In this document: positions 34,168 to 43,321 of the stretch, in pieces
Numbering within the stretch: position 1 is the first letter of the stretch
Layout of the letters: every line of letters begins with the position of its first letter
Source of the DNA: [Clostridium] symbiosum
GTDB lineage: Bacteria > Bacillota > Clostridia > Lachnospirales > Lachnospiraceae
Assembly: GCA_036419695.1 (NCBI GenBank)
Contig: CP143946.1
Location: forward strand, 2,102,001-2,166,000
Length of the DNA: 64,000 nt
Direction of reading: 5' to 3'
Made by a program: the position numbers and the translations under genes
The notes under the pieces: generated by a model
Databases searched by the model: none
Told to the model about the DNA's origin: nothing
What the model saw: the letters and a program-made list of their open reading frames with translations, nothing else

Positions 34168-36888
34168 TTAACCGTTTGGTCCCGCCGGGACGATCGGGAT
34201 GGTATTGCCGTCTCCGGAGGAATGCGGGTAAGTATAATATTCATTGGCCGGCCGCGAGTACGGAGCCGGAGTTTCTGGAACATAGCCGGGGCCATACGGG
34301 ATGTCGCTTCCCTCCGCTCCCGAAGGATCGATAATCGTGGAAGAGCCGTTATGTACGGTACAGTAATCCGGCATTGCGTAGTAGGAGTCGTCGGTGATGC
34401 CCTCATCCGCCGGAACGGCCATAAAGGTGCGCGCCTCCTGCTGGTCCTCCGGACAGAACGCGGTAGGACGTCCGCCTGACGCCGTGCAGACCGTGACTCT
34501 CACATGGTGGTCACAGGCCTCGGTCGGGACGGTTCCCTTGGCGAAATACTCGGTGTAAACGGCGTTGCCCCTCGGGTCGCTGCTACAGACGCCGGACACG
34601 GCCAGCTTGCCTGATTTCCTGCACACCTGGGCCGTCTCAATGCTGTCAGGCACCGGGAAGCCGGGATCGGAGAGCCCGTCGTGGACCCTGGTCATAATCT
34701 TGCGCCAGATACGCTTCGTAAAGCTGGTGCCGCCGTTTATGTTGCCGCGTGAATCCTTCAGCTTCTGGTTGTTGTCGCATCCGCCCCAGATACCTGCGGT
34801 ATAGTAAGGAGAGTAGCCGACAAACCAGATATCTTTATTATCCGTTGTAGTTCCGCTCTTTCCGGCGGTCGTCATGCCCGGGACGGCAGCCGCGGTTCCG
34901 GTTGCATTGACGCCGGCGCCGGGTCTTGAATAGAGGACATTGCTCTGCATAACGTCCGTCATTGCGTCGGTCAGCAGGAAGGCGGTGGAGTCCTTTAACA
35001 CCTGTCTTGTCTCAGGCACATTTTCAATCAGGACCTTGCCGTTGCGGTCCAGAATCCTTGTAAAGAAAATCGGTTTTGTATAGGTGCCGTTGTTGGCAAT
35101 GGCGGCAAACGCATTGGTCAGTTCCAGGTTTGTAACACCCTTCGTAATACCGCCGAGGGCGGTAGACAGGTTCAAATCCGAGGAGACGAGGGTGGTAATG
35201 CCGAGCTTCTCCGCATATTCCACGCCGAGCTGGGGCGTTACCGTCTCAGCCATGCACCGCAGGGCGATAATGTTCATAGAATAAACGATACCGTCACGGA
35301 TGGAGTGGTATCCCTTGTAGTCGCTTCCCCACCAGTTCCTGAATGTTTTGGTGCCTACCGTATAAGGGGCGTCGTAGTATACGGAGGCAAGCGTCGCTCC
35401 GCAGGTGTCGATGGCCGGTGCAAAGGATGTGATGACCTTAAAGGTCGATCCCGGCTGCCTCGGCGTGTTGGTGGCCCTGTTTAAGGTACGGTTGGCCGTT
35501 TTCTCGCCGCGTCCGCCGCTGATGGCCTTGACATAGCCGGTGGACTGCTCGATCAGGACAAAGGACGCCTGAGGCTGCAGCGTGATATGGGAGGATTCCC
35601 CGATCACCTGATCGCCTTCCTTCAGCAGATACGCCTTGTATTCATCGATTGCCGCCTGTATCTCGGCCTCGCTGTCAAACAGGCCTTCATAGCTTGTCTG
35701 TCCCTTGACCTGACGGAAATAGGTCTTCATCGTCTCCTGGGAGAAGTGCTCCGTTGTCCCGTCCGCATGTGTGACGGAAAGACGGTATTCCACGGAAAGA
35801 CGGGCTGCGTCGTAGTTTTCGGGATTGTTGATTTCCTCGTCCACGATGGCCTGTATGGCCGGATCCTGGGGGGTTTCAATCTGGAGCCCGCCGCTGTACA
35901 GCAGATTGTAGGCCTGGGTGTTTGTATAGCCGAACTCCTCTTTCAGGGCTTCCGTCACCTGCTCGATGAGCTCGTCCGTATAGTAGGAGTAAGGGGTGGT
36001 ATTCTCCTTGATTGCGAGATCCACATTCTGGATACGGGAATAAACGTCGTCGGCCAGAGCCTCCTCCTGTTCTTCTTTTGTAATATATCCCTGGTTGTAC
36101 ATCTCCTGAAGGATGACCTCCCTGCGCTCCGCGTTGTCCTCGGGGCCGGATATCGGATTCAAACGGGCCGGGTGCTTCGTGATGCCTGCGATAACGGCGC
36201 ATTCGGAAAGTGTCAGTTCCGAAACATCCTTATTAAAATACCGCAGGGCTGCGGCCTTGACGCCGAGCGTGTTCTTTCCGAGGTTGATCGTGTTCAAATA
36301 ATTGGTAAGAATAATTTTCCGGTCTACATTCTTTGTGAGCTGTAAGGCCAGGTACTGTTCCTGTATCTTTCGTTCAATCTTTGCGCCGTCGCTGGTTTCC
36401 ATACCGCCGTTAAACACGGTGTTCTTGATGAGCTGCTGGGTCAGGGTGCTGGCGCCGCCGCTGTAATTGTGGGTCAGGACGCCGACGGCAGCCCTGGTGA
36501 TGGAGCGGAGGTCGATTCCGTTGTGCTGCCAGAAACGGGAGTCCTCAATTGCCACAAAGGCGTCGATGAGATCCTGGGGCAGCTCGTCATAGGTAGCTTC
36601 AATACGGTTGGAATCGGTGCCTATCAGCGTATCGGTTACCTCGCCGTTCGCGTTATAAATCGTGGAAAAATAACCGCTGGGCGCGAAGCTGTCCGGATTA
36701 AAGTCCGGCGAACTGTCGATAATTCCTTTCAGCATACCGATCCCTGTGCTGATTCCCGTTGCGGTGATAAAGAGAAACAGGACAAAAACCGTTTTAAAAA
36801 AAGATAAGAATACCTTATTTGTATATTTTTTCTTCCGGGAGCTGGCTGCCTTTATTCTTCGTTTCGTTGATTTTCTGCCATAATTCAT
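34168..36888 (-). CDS. Class A penicillin-binding protein (PBP1A type)
   Basis: 906 residues. Makes peptidoglycan at the outer face of the membrane. Basic N-terminus and one membrane helix (VFLSFFKTVFVLFLFITATG), glycosyltransferase domain with catalytic Glu in AIEDSRFWQHNGID (about residue 113), GGASTLTQQLIKN and NYLNTINLG; transpeptidase domain with active Ser in RQPGSTFK (about 479), YSMN and KSGTT (about 676). The C-terminal about 150 residues are Cys-containing and Pro/Gly/Ser-rich, as in many clostridial PBP1A proteins. AAGGAGG precedes the start. A -10-like TATAAT lies upstream near 36913-36918 on the minus strand. Confidence 0.95.
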   Translation of the reverse strand: MNYGRKSTKRRIKAASSRKKKYTNKVFLSFFKTVFVLFLFITATGISTGIGMLKGIIDSSPDFNPDSFAPSGYFSTIYNANGEVTDTLIGTDSNRIEATYDELPQDLIDAFVAIEDSRFWQHNGIDLRSITRAAVGVLTHNYSGGASTLTQQLIKNTVFNGGMETSDGAKIERKIQEQYLALQLTKNVDRKIILTNYLNTINLGKNTLGVKAAALRYFNKDVSELTLSECAVIAGITKHPARLNPISGPEDNAERREVILQEMYNQGYITKEEQEEALADDVYSRIQNVDLAIKENTTPYSYYTDELIEQVTEALKEEFGYTNTQAYNLLYSGGLQIETPQDPAIQAIVDEEINNPENYDAARLSVEYRLSVTHADGTTEHFSQETMKTYFRQVKGQTSYEGLFDSEAEIQAAIDEYKAYLLKEGDQVIGESSHITLQPQASFVLIEQSTGYVKAISGGRGEKTANRTLNRATNTPRQPGSTFKVITSFAPAIDTCGATLASVYYDAPYTVGTKTFRNWWGSDYKGYHSIRDGIVYSMNIIALRCMAETVTPQLGVEYAEKLGITTLVSSDLNLSTALGGITKGVTNLELTNAFAAIANNGTYTKPIFFTRILDRNGKVLIENVPETRQVLKDSTAFLLTDAMTDVMQSNVLYSRPGAGVNATGTAAAVPGMTTAGKSGTTTDNKDIWFVGYSPYYTAGIWGGCDNNQKLKDSRGNINGGTSFTKRIWRKIMTRVHDGLSDPGFPVPDSIETAQVCRKSGKLAVSGVCSSDPRGNAVYTEYFAKGTVPTEACDHHVRVTVCTASGGRPTAFCPEDQQEARTFMAVPADEGITDDSYYAMPDYCTVHNGSSTIIDPSGAEGSDIPYGPGYVPETPAPYSRPANEYYTYPHSSGDGNTIPIVPAGPNG

Positions 36889-36992
36889 AGGAGCCTCCTT
36901 TATAAGCTATCATTATAGCAAAAGTTACCTGATAAATAAATACTATTGTCATGAAATTTTTTTTACGTTATTATGAATAGAGAGGCTTTTAC

Positions 36993-37084
36993 GTTACAGT
37001 TCACAGGCCGTATTCCGTGCATCGCAAAGCTCGTTACCGGGCACGGAGCGGACCGCAGCGCTTTAACGGCGGGGAAGTGAACGG
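36993..37084. repeat. REP-like element, family 2
   Basis: GTTACAGTTCAC (36993-37004) and GTGAACGG (37077-37084) are the outer arms; the inner CCGTGC...GCACGG stem corresponds to CTGTGC...GCACAG in the copy at 38250-38340, a paired change. Confidence 0.65.
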
Positions 37085-37163
37085 AAAAGAGCGGAATCTG
37101 CGATAGTTCCAGGCGGAAAAGACCGGTTCCCGGAACAGAAAGCCGGGATGCAGGAGGTAACAG

Positions 37164-37814
37164 ATGAAAGAAAATTACAGAATCCTTTATGAGGGAGGAG
37201 AGGGGGAGATTGTGGAGAAAAAGTCACGTTTTATTGCCACAATCCGCCCAGTGGAATCCGAGGACGAGGCCGTCTCCTTCATAGCGGAAATGAAGAAAAA
37301 ATATTGGGACGCGACCCACAACTGCTCCGCTTTTACGGTGGGGGAGAACTTTGAGATTTCCAGATGCAGCGACGACGGGGAACCTGCCCAGACGGCGGGA
37401 AGGCCGATGCTCGACGTGCTTCTGGGGGAGGAGATCCATAACGTCTGCGCCGTCGTAACGCGTTATTTCGGCGGAACGCTTCTGGGGACGGGCGGCCTGG
37501 TCCGGGCCTACTCCGGGGCGGTCCAGGAAGGGCTTAAAAACTGCGTGATCCTGGAGAAAAAACTGGCCGAGAAACTGGAGCTTAAGACCGATTACAGCGA
37601 TCTTGGGAAAATACAGTATATCCTTGCGGAACAGGGCATTACGGTGCTGGGAAGCGAATACAGCGACAAGGTGGTTCTCACCGCACTTGCGCCGCTTTCC
37701 GAGGCGCAGGTACTAAAGAAAAAGCTGACGGAAGGAACCGGAGGCCGCTGCCTTATCGAACTTCTCGACAAGGTGTACTTCGGGGTAACCGGCGGTGAGA
37801 CCGTCATCTTTTAA
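37164..37814 (+). CDS. YigZ/IMPACT family protein
   Basis: 216 residues. N-terminal UPF0029/IMPACT domain (KKSRFIATIRPVESEDEAV, WDATHNCSAF, SDDGEPAQTAGRPML, VVTRYFGGTLLGTGGLVRAY) and C-terminal YigZ-like ferredoxin-fold domain. Conserved in most bacteria; possibly acts on translation or tRNA, function unsettled. GGAGG precedes the ATG. Convergent with the next gene with only 6 bp between stops. Confidence 0.92.
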   Translation: MKENYRILYEGGEGEIVEKKSRFIATIRPVESEDEAVSFIAEMKKKYWDATHNCSAFTVGENFEISRCSDDGEPAQTAGRPMLDVLLGEEIHNVCAVVTRYFGGTLLGTGGLVRAYSGAVQEGLKNCVILEKKLAEKLELKTDYSDLGKIQYILAEQGITVLGSEYSDKVVLTALAPLSEAQVLKKKLTEGTGGRCLIELLDKVYFGVTGGETVIF

Positions 37815-37820
37815 ATGGGC

Positions 37821-38159
37821 TCACCCTCCCGTACAGCAGTCCGTATGGCCGGATATGATAAGAAGGACCATAGCCCATAGCATCAGGGTTGCAAGAATCA
37901 AAAGAAGAGTCACGGGGCCGTTCCATTCATACGTTATTTTCTTTTGCCGGCTGCGCAGCAGATACACTCCGCACAGGAGCAGGACCGACAGGAAACAGAG
38001 AGCGGTGATAAACAGCAGCGCCATGGGAATAAAGACCTGCATATCATTATGCATGGCGGCCAGATCGGGTGCAATCCACTCTGCATAGATGACGGCCGTA
38101 ATGATTTCACATAGTATGATGAAAAGATAACACTTATTTTCGTTATTGATACGACCCAT
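37821..38159 (-). CDS. Small membrane protein, three to four helices
   Basis: 112 residues. Hydrophobic segments at about 10-30, 42-68 and 82-103; short polar ends and HTDCCTGG at the C-terminus. Start at 38159 behind AGGAGG; a longer open frame to 38768 runs into the typA gene on the other strand and is not coding. Function unknown. Confidence 0.75.
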   Translation of the reverse strand: MGRINNENKCYLFIILCEIITAVIYAEWIAPDLAAMHNDMQVFIPMALLFITALCFLSVLLLCGVYLLRSRQKKITYEWNGPVTLLLILATLMLWAMVLLIISGHTDCCTGG

Positions 38160-38426
38160 ATGCCGCCTCCTGTAAGAACGATTTTTTGCCATAACTGAAT
38201 TATATTGCAAAGCCGCCGGAATGGCAATGCGAAAACGCCTGGGTTGTTCGGTGCGAAAAGGTGTTATTTGCCGTTTCTGTGCACCGCAAAGCGTGTTAAA
38301 GGGCACAGTGTGGACAGCAGCCGGCTTCCCGCTTTTGGCAGGCTTTAAATTGCAGCCGTAACTGTCGAATGCAGGTATAACCTTTATAAATATGGTGTTT
38401 TTGTAAAAAAAACGTTCAGATTCCCC
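38160..38426. other. Intergenic stretch with REP-like copy
   Basis: Divergent region between the small membrane protein and typA. Contains the family 2 repeat at about 38250-38340 and otherwise no gene that I can see. Confidence 0.5.
38250..38340. repeat. REP-like element, family 2 (diverged)
   Basis: TTTCTGTGCACCGCAAAGCG and GGGCACAGTGTGGACAGCAG match the copy at 36993-37084 (CCGTGCATCGCAAAGC, GGGCACGGAGCGGACCGCAG) with stem-preserving changes. Outer arms are weak. Confidence 0.5.
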
Positions 38427-38495
38427 TTGAACTCTTCTATATTTAATGTTACAATGAGTAACTGTGTAAAAATATGTAAAATTAGCACAGTTACT
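38427..38495 (+). promoter_or_regulatory. typA promoter and leader hairpin
   Basis: TTGAAC (38427-38432), 17 bp, TACAAT (38450-38455). Near the start point, AGTAACTGTG (38457-38466) pairs with CACAGTTACT (38486-38495), a 10-bp perfect dyad that could be an operator or a 5' leader hairpin. Confidence 0.6.
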
Positions 38496-38525
38496 GTTTG
38501 GCAGGAAAGAGAGATAGATTAGAAT

Positions 38526-40370
38526 ATGAAAACAAAGCGTGAAGATGTCAGAAACATTGCAATAATAGCACACGTCGATCATGGTAAAACAACACTGGTT
38601 GACCAGCTTTTGAGACAGAGCGGAATATTCCGCGCCAATCAGGAGATGGTAGACCGCGTGATGGATTCCAATGATATTGAGCGGGAGCGCGGTATTACGA
38701 TTTTGTCCAAGAACACGGCCGTCAACTATAACGGCACGAAGATCAATATCATCGATACCCCAGGCCACGCCGATTTCGGCGGCGAAGTAGAGCGTGTGCT
38801 AAAGATGGTGAACGGAGTTGTCCTGGTGGTGGATGCCTATGAGGGCGCCATGCCGCAGACAAAATTCGTTCTGAGAAAGGCACTGGATCTGGATCTTCCG
38901 GTTATTGTCTGCATCAATAAAATTGACCGTCCGGAGGCAAGACCGGATGACGTTGTGGATGAGATCCTGGAACTGTTCATGGATCTGGACGCATCCGACG
39001 AGCAGCTCGACTGCCCGTTCATCTATGCTTCGGCCAGAGCCGGATTTGCAAAGAAGGACATAAACGATCCGGAAGAGGATATGTCCCCGCTTTTTGAGAC
39101 AATCCTTGAGTATATCCCGGCGCCGGAAGGAGATCCGGAGGCGGAGACCCAGGTGCTGATCAGCACCATTGATTATAATGAATATGTGGGCAGAATCGGT
39201 GTCGGCAAGATTGACAACGGTACCCTGAAAGTAAACCAGGACTGCGTGATTGTAAACCATCACGAGCCTGATAAATTCCGCAGGGTAAAAATCGGAAAAC
39301 TCTATGAGTTTGAGGGTCTGAATAAGGTTGAGGTGACGGAGGCGAAGATCGGTTCCATCGTTGCGATTTCCGGTATTTCCGATATCCATATCGGAGATAC
39401 AATCTGTTCCCCTGAGAACCCCGAAGCCATCCCGTTCCAGAAAATTTCAGAGCCGACCATTGCCATGGATTTTATGGTAAACGACAGTCCGCTGGCAGGC
39501 CAGGAGGGCAAATTCATCACCTCCCGCCATATCAGGGAGAGACTGTTCAGGGAGCTTAACACGGATGTCAGCCTCAGGGTAGAGGAGACGGATTCACCGG
39601 ACTGCTTCAAAGTATCCGGCCGTGGAGAGCTTCATCTGTCCGTCCTGATTGAGAATATGAGGAGAGAAGGTTTTGAGTTCGCCGTCAGCAAGGCTGAGGT
39701 TCTCTATCACTACGATGAGAGAAACAGGAAGCTGGAGCCGATGGAGGTTGCCTATATCGATGTGCCGGAGGAATTCACGGGCGCGGTGATACAGAAACTG
39801 ACCAGCAGGAAGGGAGAACTTCAGGGCATGAGCCCGATTGGAGGCGGATATACACGCCTTGAGTTTGCCATCCCGTCCAGAGGACTGATCGGATACCGCG
39901 GTGAATTTATGACGGACACAAAAGGGAACGGAATCCTGAACACCAGCTTTGACGGATACGGACCTTTCAAGGGAGAGTTAAACTATCGCAAGCAGGGCTC
40001 CCTTATTGCATTTGAGGCCGGTGAGTCCATCACCTATGGACTTTACAACGCCCAGGAGAGGGGAACGCTCTTTATCGGCGCAGGCGTAAAGGTATATTCC
40101 GGAATGATCATCGGCCAGAGCGCCAAACCCGAGGATATCGAGCTGAATGTCTGCAAGACGAAGAAACTGACCAATACACGTTCTTCCAGCGCAGACGAAG
40201 CATTAAGACTGACCACTCCGAAGGAAATGAGCCTGGAGCAGTGCCTTGATTTTATCGATACCGATGAGCTTTTAGAGGTAACGCCTACCAGCCTCAGAAT
40301 CCGTAAAAAGATTCTGGATCCGACTATGAGAAAGAGGGCTGCGATCAGCAGAAAAGACAAGGGCCAGTAG
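38526..40370 (+). CDS. typA: Translational GTPase TypA/BipA
   Basis: 614 residues. Ribosome-associated GTPase needed for 50S assembly and growth in stress or cold. G1 AHVDHGKTTL, G2 RERGITI, G3 DTPGHADFGGEV, G4 NKIDR, G5 ASAR, then domain II, EF-G-like domains and the TypA-specific C-terminus (GYRGEFMTDTKGNGI). Full length and intact. Ribosome binding site is modest. Confidence 0.97.
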   Translation: MKTKREDVRNIAIIAHVDHGKTTLVDQLLRQSGIFRANQEMVDRVMDSNDIERERGITILSKNTAVNYNGTKINIIDTPGHADFGGEVERVLKMVNGVVLVVDAYEGAMPQTKFVLRKALDLDLPVIVCINKIDRPEARPDDVVDEILELFMDLDASDEQLDCPFIYASARAGFAKKDINDPEEDMSPLFETILEYIPAPEGDPEAETQVLISTIDYNEYVGRIGVGKIDNGTLKVNQDCVIVNHHEPDKFRRVKIGKLYEFEGLNKVEVTEAKIGSIVAISGISDIHIGDTICSPENPEAIPFQKISEPTIAMDFMVNDSPLAGQEGKFITSRHIRERLFRELNTDVSLRVEETDSPDCFKVSGRGELHLSVLIENMRREGFEFAVSKAEVLYHYDERNRKLEPMEVAYIDVPEEFTGAVIQKLTSRKGELQGMSPIGGGYTRLEFAIPSRGLIGYRGEFMTDTKGNGILNTSFDGYGPFKGELNYRKQGSLIAFEAGESITYGLYNAQERGTLFIGAGVKVYSGMIIGQSAKPEDIELNVCKTKKLTNTRSSSADEALRLTTPKEMSLEQCLDFIDTDELLEVTPTSLRIRKKILDPTMRKRAAISRKDKGQ

Positions 40371-40445
40371 AACCGGCAGGAACCGGTCGGAAGAAAACTA
40401 CAGGCAAAATCAGGAACCGGTGAAAAATAGATAATGAAAACAGGA

Positions 40446-40494
40446 TAGACGCCCAGGGAAGCCAGAGATACGGCCTCCCGGGGCGTCTTTTTGT
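40446..40494 (+). terminator. Terminator of typA
   Basis: GACGCCC-GGGA-GCC (from 40448) pairs with GGC-TCCC-GGGCGTC (to 40487), followed by TTTTT. Confidence 0.85.
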
Positions 40495-40760
40495 GATGTC
40501 GGATATGGACGCATTTCCTTAAAAAACCACGTTTGTCCGACAGGGAGCATCATATTGCATACGGAACGTTTTTTTACTCTCCGATTCGACATCCGCGCTG
40601 TCTTTTTCTGTAGAAATTTTACTTCTTCTTTTCCTTCTAAAAGAGAAATATCCGCATAAACATATTATTAGCAATTGGATTAGCTCTGTTTTTAAACAGA
40701 GGATTGCAAGATAAAAGAATAGAAAAGAAATATAGTGGAAAGAAAGAGGAGAGAAGTACT
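40495..40760. other. AT-rich leader region
   Basis: About 265 bp with no gene seen; probably carries the promoter of the following gene, but no clear boxes. Confidence 0.4.
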
Positions 40761-41393
40761 ATGTCAGAAAAAGTGATTGAAAACAACAGGGTAAGCGTAA
40801 TTGGTGAAGTAGTTTCAGAGTTCAAGTTCAGCCATGAGGTATTTGGGGAAGGTTTTTATGTAGTTGACATGGCTGTCAGCAGGCTGAGTGATCAGGTGGA
40901 CATTATTCCCCTGATGATATCGGAACGCCTTATGGATATAACAAAGGATTACCAGGGCTGTACGGTGGAAGCCATCGGACAGTTTCGCTCCTATAACCGC
41001 CATGAGGGTACTAAAAACAGGCTGGTGCTTTCCATTTTCGTCCGTGAGGTAAACTTCCTGGAAGAGTTCACGGATTATACAAAAACAAATCAGATTTTCC
41101 TGGACGGCTATATCTGCAAAGAGCCGATTTACAGGAAAACACCGCTTGGCAGGGAAATTGCGGACCTCCTTCTGGCCGTCAACCGCCCTTATGGAAAATC
41201 AGATTACATACCCTGCATCGCGTGGGGAAGAAATGCCAGATATGCTTCGGGATTTGAGGTCGGCAGCAGAGTCTGCGTATGGGGCCGTGTGCAGAGCAGG
41301 GAGTATACGAAGAAACTGAGCGACGTGGATTGCGAGAAGAGGGTGGCATATGAAGTATCCGTAAGCAAACTGGAGTGTGTGGAGCAGGAATAG
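40761..41393 (+). CDS. Tandem OB-fold, SSB-like protein
   Basis: 210 residues. Two successive SSB-type OB folds: NRVSVIGEVVSEFKFSHEVF (residues about 7-100) and NQIFLDGYICKEPIYRKTPL (about 110-195), the second with the SSB-like IPCIAWGRNARYASGFEVGSRV. No acidic SSB tip (DDDIPF type) at the C-terminus, so it is unlikely to recruit partners as the housekeeping SSB does. Paralogous single-stranded DNA-binding proteins of this layout occur in clostridia, role unclear. GAGGAGAG precedes the ATG at 40761; the longer frame from 40704 lacks support. Confidence 0.8.
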   Translation: MSEKVIENNRVSVIGEVVSEFKFSHEVFGEGFYVVDMAVSRLSDQVDIIPLMISERLMDITKDYQGCTVEAIGQFRSYNRHEGTKNRLVLSIFVREVNFLEEFTDYTKTNQIFLDGYICKEPIYRKTPLGREIADLLLAVNRPYGKSDYIPCIAWGRNARYASGFEVGSRVCVWGRVQSREYTKKLSDVDCEKRVAYEVSVSKLECVEQE

Positions 41394-41482
41394 GTAAGAT
41401 ACTTGCAAAACCGGTAAAAATGTGCTAGAATAAGTCGGCCTGGTAAAAGTAACGGTAAAACACATATAAAGAGGTGCTGAAT

Positions 41483-41977
41483 ATGGATAAGGGAATTGTT
41501 CAGATAATCTGCGGCGATGGGAACGGCAAGTCATCCATGGCTCTGGGCAAGGGGATCGGAGCGATGACAAAGAATAAAAGGGTCATTATGATCCAGTTCT
41601 TAAAAGGAGCCTTAAGTCCTGAAACGTCAGAGTGGCTTAAACGGCTGGAACCGGATATGAAGGTATTCCGTTTTGAAAAACAGAGCTGCCATTTTTGCAC
41701 GCTGAACGAAGCTCAGAAGCAGGAGGAGCGGATTAATATCTGTAATGGCATCAATTTCGCAAAAAAAGTCCTGTCAACCGGCGAATGCGATTTGCTGATA
41801 CTGGATGAATTCCTCGGTATCCTGGATTTGGGCCTGATGACAATGGAAGACTTTATGGGCGTGCTTGCCCTCAGGGAAGAGAACGCAAGTCTGATATTGA
41901 CTGGAAAGGTGTGCCCGCCGGAGCTGTACGGATACGCCGATACGGTTACTCGCATTGACAACGACGTGGATTGCTGA
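41483..41977 (+). CDS. Cob(I)alamin adenosyltransferase-like (CobO/BtuR) protein
   Basis: 164 residues. P-loop CGDGNGKSSMALG near the N-terminus, MIQFLKG and LDEFLGILDLGLM match the CobA/CobO family, which adenosylates corrinoids. No other cobalamin gene is near. A CHFC pair is present mid-protein. GAGGTG ends 6 nt before the ATG. Could also be a P-loop homologue with another corrinoid or ATP role. Confidence 0.78.
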   Translation: MDKGIVQIICGDGNGKSSMALGKGIGAMTKNKRVIMIQFLKGALSPETSEWLKRLEPDMKVFRFEKQSCHFCTLNEAQKQEERINICNGINFAKKVLSTGECDLLILDEFLGILDLGLMTMEDFMGVLALREENASLILTGKVCPPELYGYADTVTRIDNDVDC

Positions 41978-42054
41978 GCAATTGCCGTCCGGCCGGGAAC
42001 CGGAGATACGGTTCACCCTGGATGTTATGGATACACGGAATAGCAGACACACAG

Positions 42055-42083
42055 TTGACAAGAATAGAAAGTAATGATAATAT
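42055..42083 (+). promoter_or_regulatory. Promoter of the lysine riboswitch-dapAB unit
   Basis: TTGACA (42055-42060), 17 bp, TAATAT (42078-42083), giving a start just ahead of the riboswitch. Confidence 0.7.
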
Positions 42084-42091
42084 AGGAACAA

Positions 42092-42262
42092 ATATATTGA
42101 GGTAGAGGTTGCGTCAATCATCAGTAAGCGGCCGGATGTGGCAGACACAGTAGATGACCGTTGAAAGGGAAAGACGCCGAAGAGCAGCACCACTGTGAGT
42201 GCGGTTCTGGGCATATGGTGAAGAATCATATGACTGTCATCAGGAACGATGGGGAGCTACGG
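42092..42262 (+). ncRNA. Lysine riboswitch (L box)
   Basis: Conserved blocks in order: GAGGTAGAGGTTGCG (from about 42099), AGTAAGCGGC, GAAAGGGAAAGACGCCGAAG (about 42162-42182), GGTTCTGGGC and GACTGTCATCAGGAACGATGG (about 42231 on). This is the five-helix lysine-binding aptamer. It is followed by a terminator at 42283-42310 and then dapA, so lysine should cause premature termination. Confidence 0.93.
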
Positions 42263-42282
42263 GATAATTTGTGTACAATATG

Positions 42283-42310
42283 AGCTGGCCGACGTGCCAG
42301 CTTTATTTTT
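42283..42310 (+). terminator. Riboswitch expression-platform terminator
   Basis: AGCTGGC (42283-42289) pairs with GCCAGCT (42296-42302), then TTATTTTT. The upstream GGGGAGCTAC could be the antiterminator strand. Confidence 0.85.
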
Positions 42311-42314
42311 ACTG

Positions 42315-42358
42315 ATTAGCAATGAAAAGCTCGCAGAACGTATTTTTTCATTGCTTTT
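42315..42358. repeat. REP-like palindrome, family 1
   Basis: AGCAATGAAAA (42318-42328) pairs with TTTTCATTGCT (42345-42355); loop CTCGCAGAACG as in 2044-2085. Lies between the riboswitch terminator and dapA. Confidence 0.65.
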
Positions 42359-42412
42359 GGGGATCCCGGATAAACCAGGAAGTCTGAATACAGATTGAAG
42401 GAGGATATCAGA

Positions 42413-43297
42413 ATGTCAATTTTCGAAGGTGCAGGAGTTGCGTTAGTAACACCGTTTAAGGAGAGCGGGGAGATCAATTATTCCAAGCTCGAAGAACTGG
42501 TGGAGGAGCAGATAGCGGGTGGAACCGACAGTATTATTGTCTGCGGAACAACGGGAGAGGCGGCGACGCTGACCCATGATGAGCATATCAGGGAGATCAA
42601 ATTTGTCTGTGACATAGTGAATAACCGGATTCCGGTAATCGCAGGCACAGGCTCCAACTGTACGGCTACATCGGTTTATCTTTCCAAATGTGCGGAAGAA
42701 GCGGGGGCGGACGGACTTCTTCTCGTATCTCCATACTATAATAAGTCCACCCAGAAGGGAATCCGGATCCATTTCACCGATGTGGCGGAAGCGGTTAAGA
42801 TCCCGATCCTCCTTTATAATATTCCGGGAAGAACGGGAGTGAACATTAATCCCGAGACAATCGTGGATCTGTGCAAGAATGTTGAGAACATCGTCGGCGT
42901 AAAAGAGGCAAGCGGCAATTTCTCCGCCATTGCAAAGATTGCAAGCCTGTCGAACGGCTGGGTTGACATCTACTCGGGTAATGACGACCAGATCGTTCCC
43001 CTTCTCTCCCTGGGAGGTAAGGGCGTTATCTCCGTATTATCCAATGTGGCGCCGCGTCAGGTCCATGACATGTGTGAGCTTTATTTCAAAGGGGAAGTTG
43101 AGAAGAGCTCCAGGATGCAGCTGGATGCAATCCCGCTGATCGAAGCGCTGTTTAGTGAAGTGAATCCGATTCCGGTAAAAGAAGCGATGAACATGATGGG
43201 TAAGGGAGTCGGCCCATTCCGCAAGCCGCTCGTGGAGATGGAGCCGCAGAACAGAGAGAGGCTGAGAAGAGAAATGGTTAATTATGGTCTTCTTTAA
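42413..43297 (+). CDS. dapA: 4-hydroxy-tetrahydrodipicolinate synthase
   Basis: 294 residues. First committed step to diaminopimelate and lysine: condenses pyruvate with aspartate semialdehyde. TIM barrel with Schiff-base Lys in GVKEASGN (about residue 162), catalytic Tyr in YNIPGRTG (about 134) and GTTGEAATL for pyruvate binding. AAGGAGGATATC precedes ATG 42413. Controlled by the lysine riboswitch upstream; followed by dapB. Dipicolinate for spores also comes from this branch. Confidence 0.97.
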   Translation: MSIFEGAGVALVTPFKESGEINYSKLEELVEEQIAGGTDSIIVCGTTGEAATLTHDEHIREIKFVCDIVNNRIPVIAGTGSNCTATSVYLSKCAEEAGADGLLLVSPYYNKSTQKGIRIHFTDVAEAVKIPILLYNIPGRTGVNINPETIVDLCKNVENIVGVKEASGNFSAIAKIASLSNGWVDIYSGNDDQIVPLLSLGGKGVISVLSNVAPRQVHDMCELYFKGEVEKSSRMQLDAIPLIEALFSEVNPIPVKEAMNMMGKGVGPFRKPLVEMEPQNRERLRREMVNYGLL

Positions 43298-43321
43298 ACG
43301 CCAAACCGGAGGTACATATAA

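Noticed and set aside
34168..36888. Plus-strand frames inside the PBP gene (for example 35587-36345)
   Set aside because: Antisense to intact transglycosylase and transpeptidase motifs.
37821..38768. 315-codon minus-strand frame
   Set aside because: Only the last 112 codons, from the ATG at 38159 with AGGAGG, look coding. The rest covers the typA promoter and 5' end.
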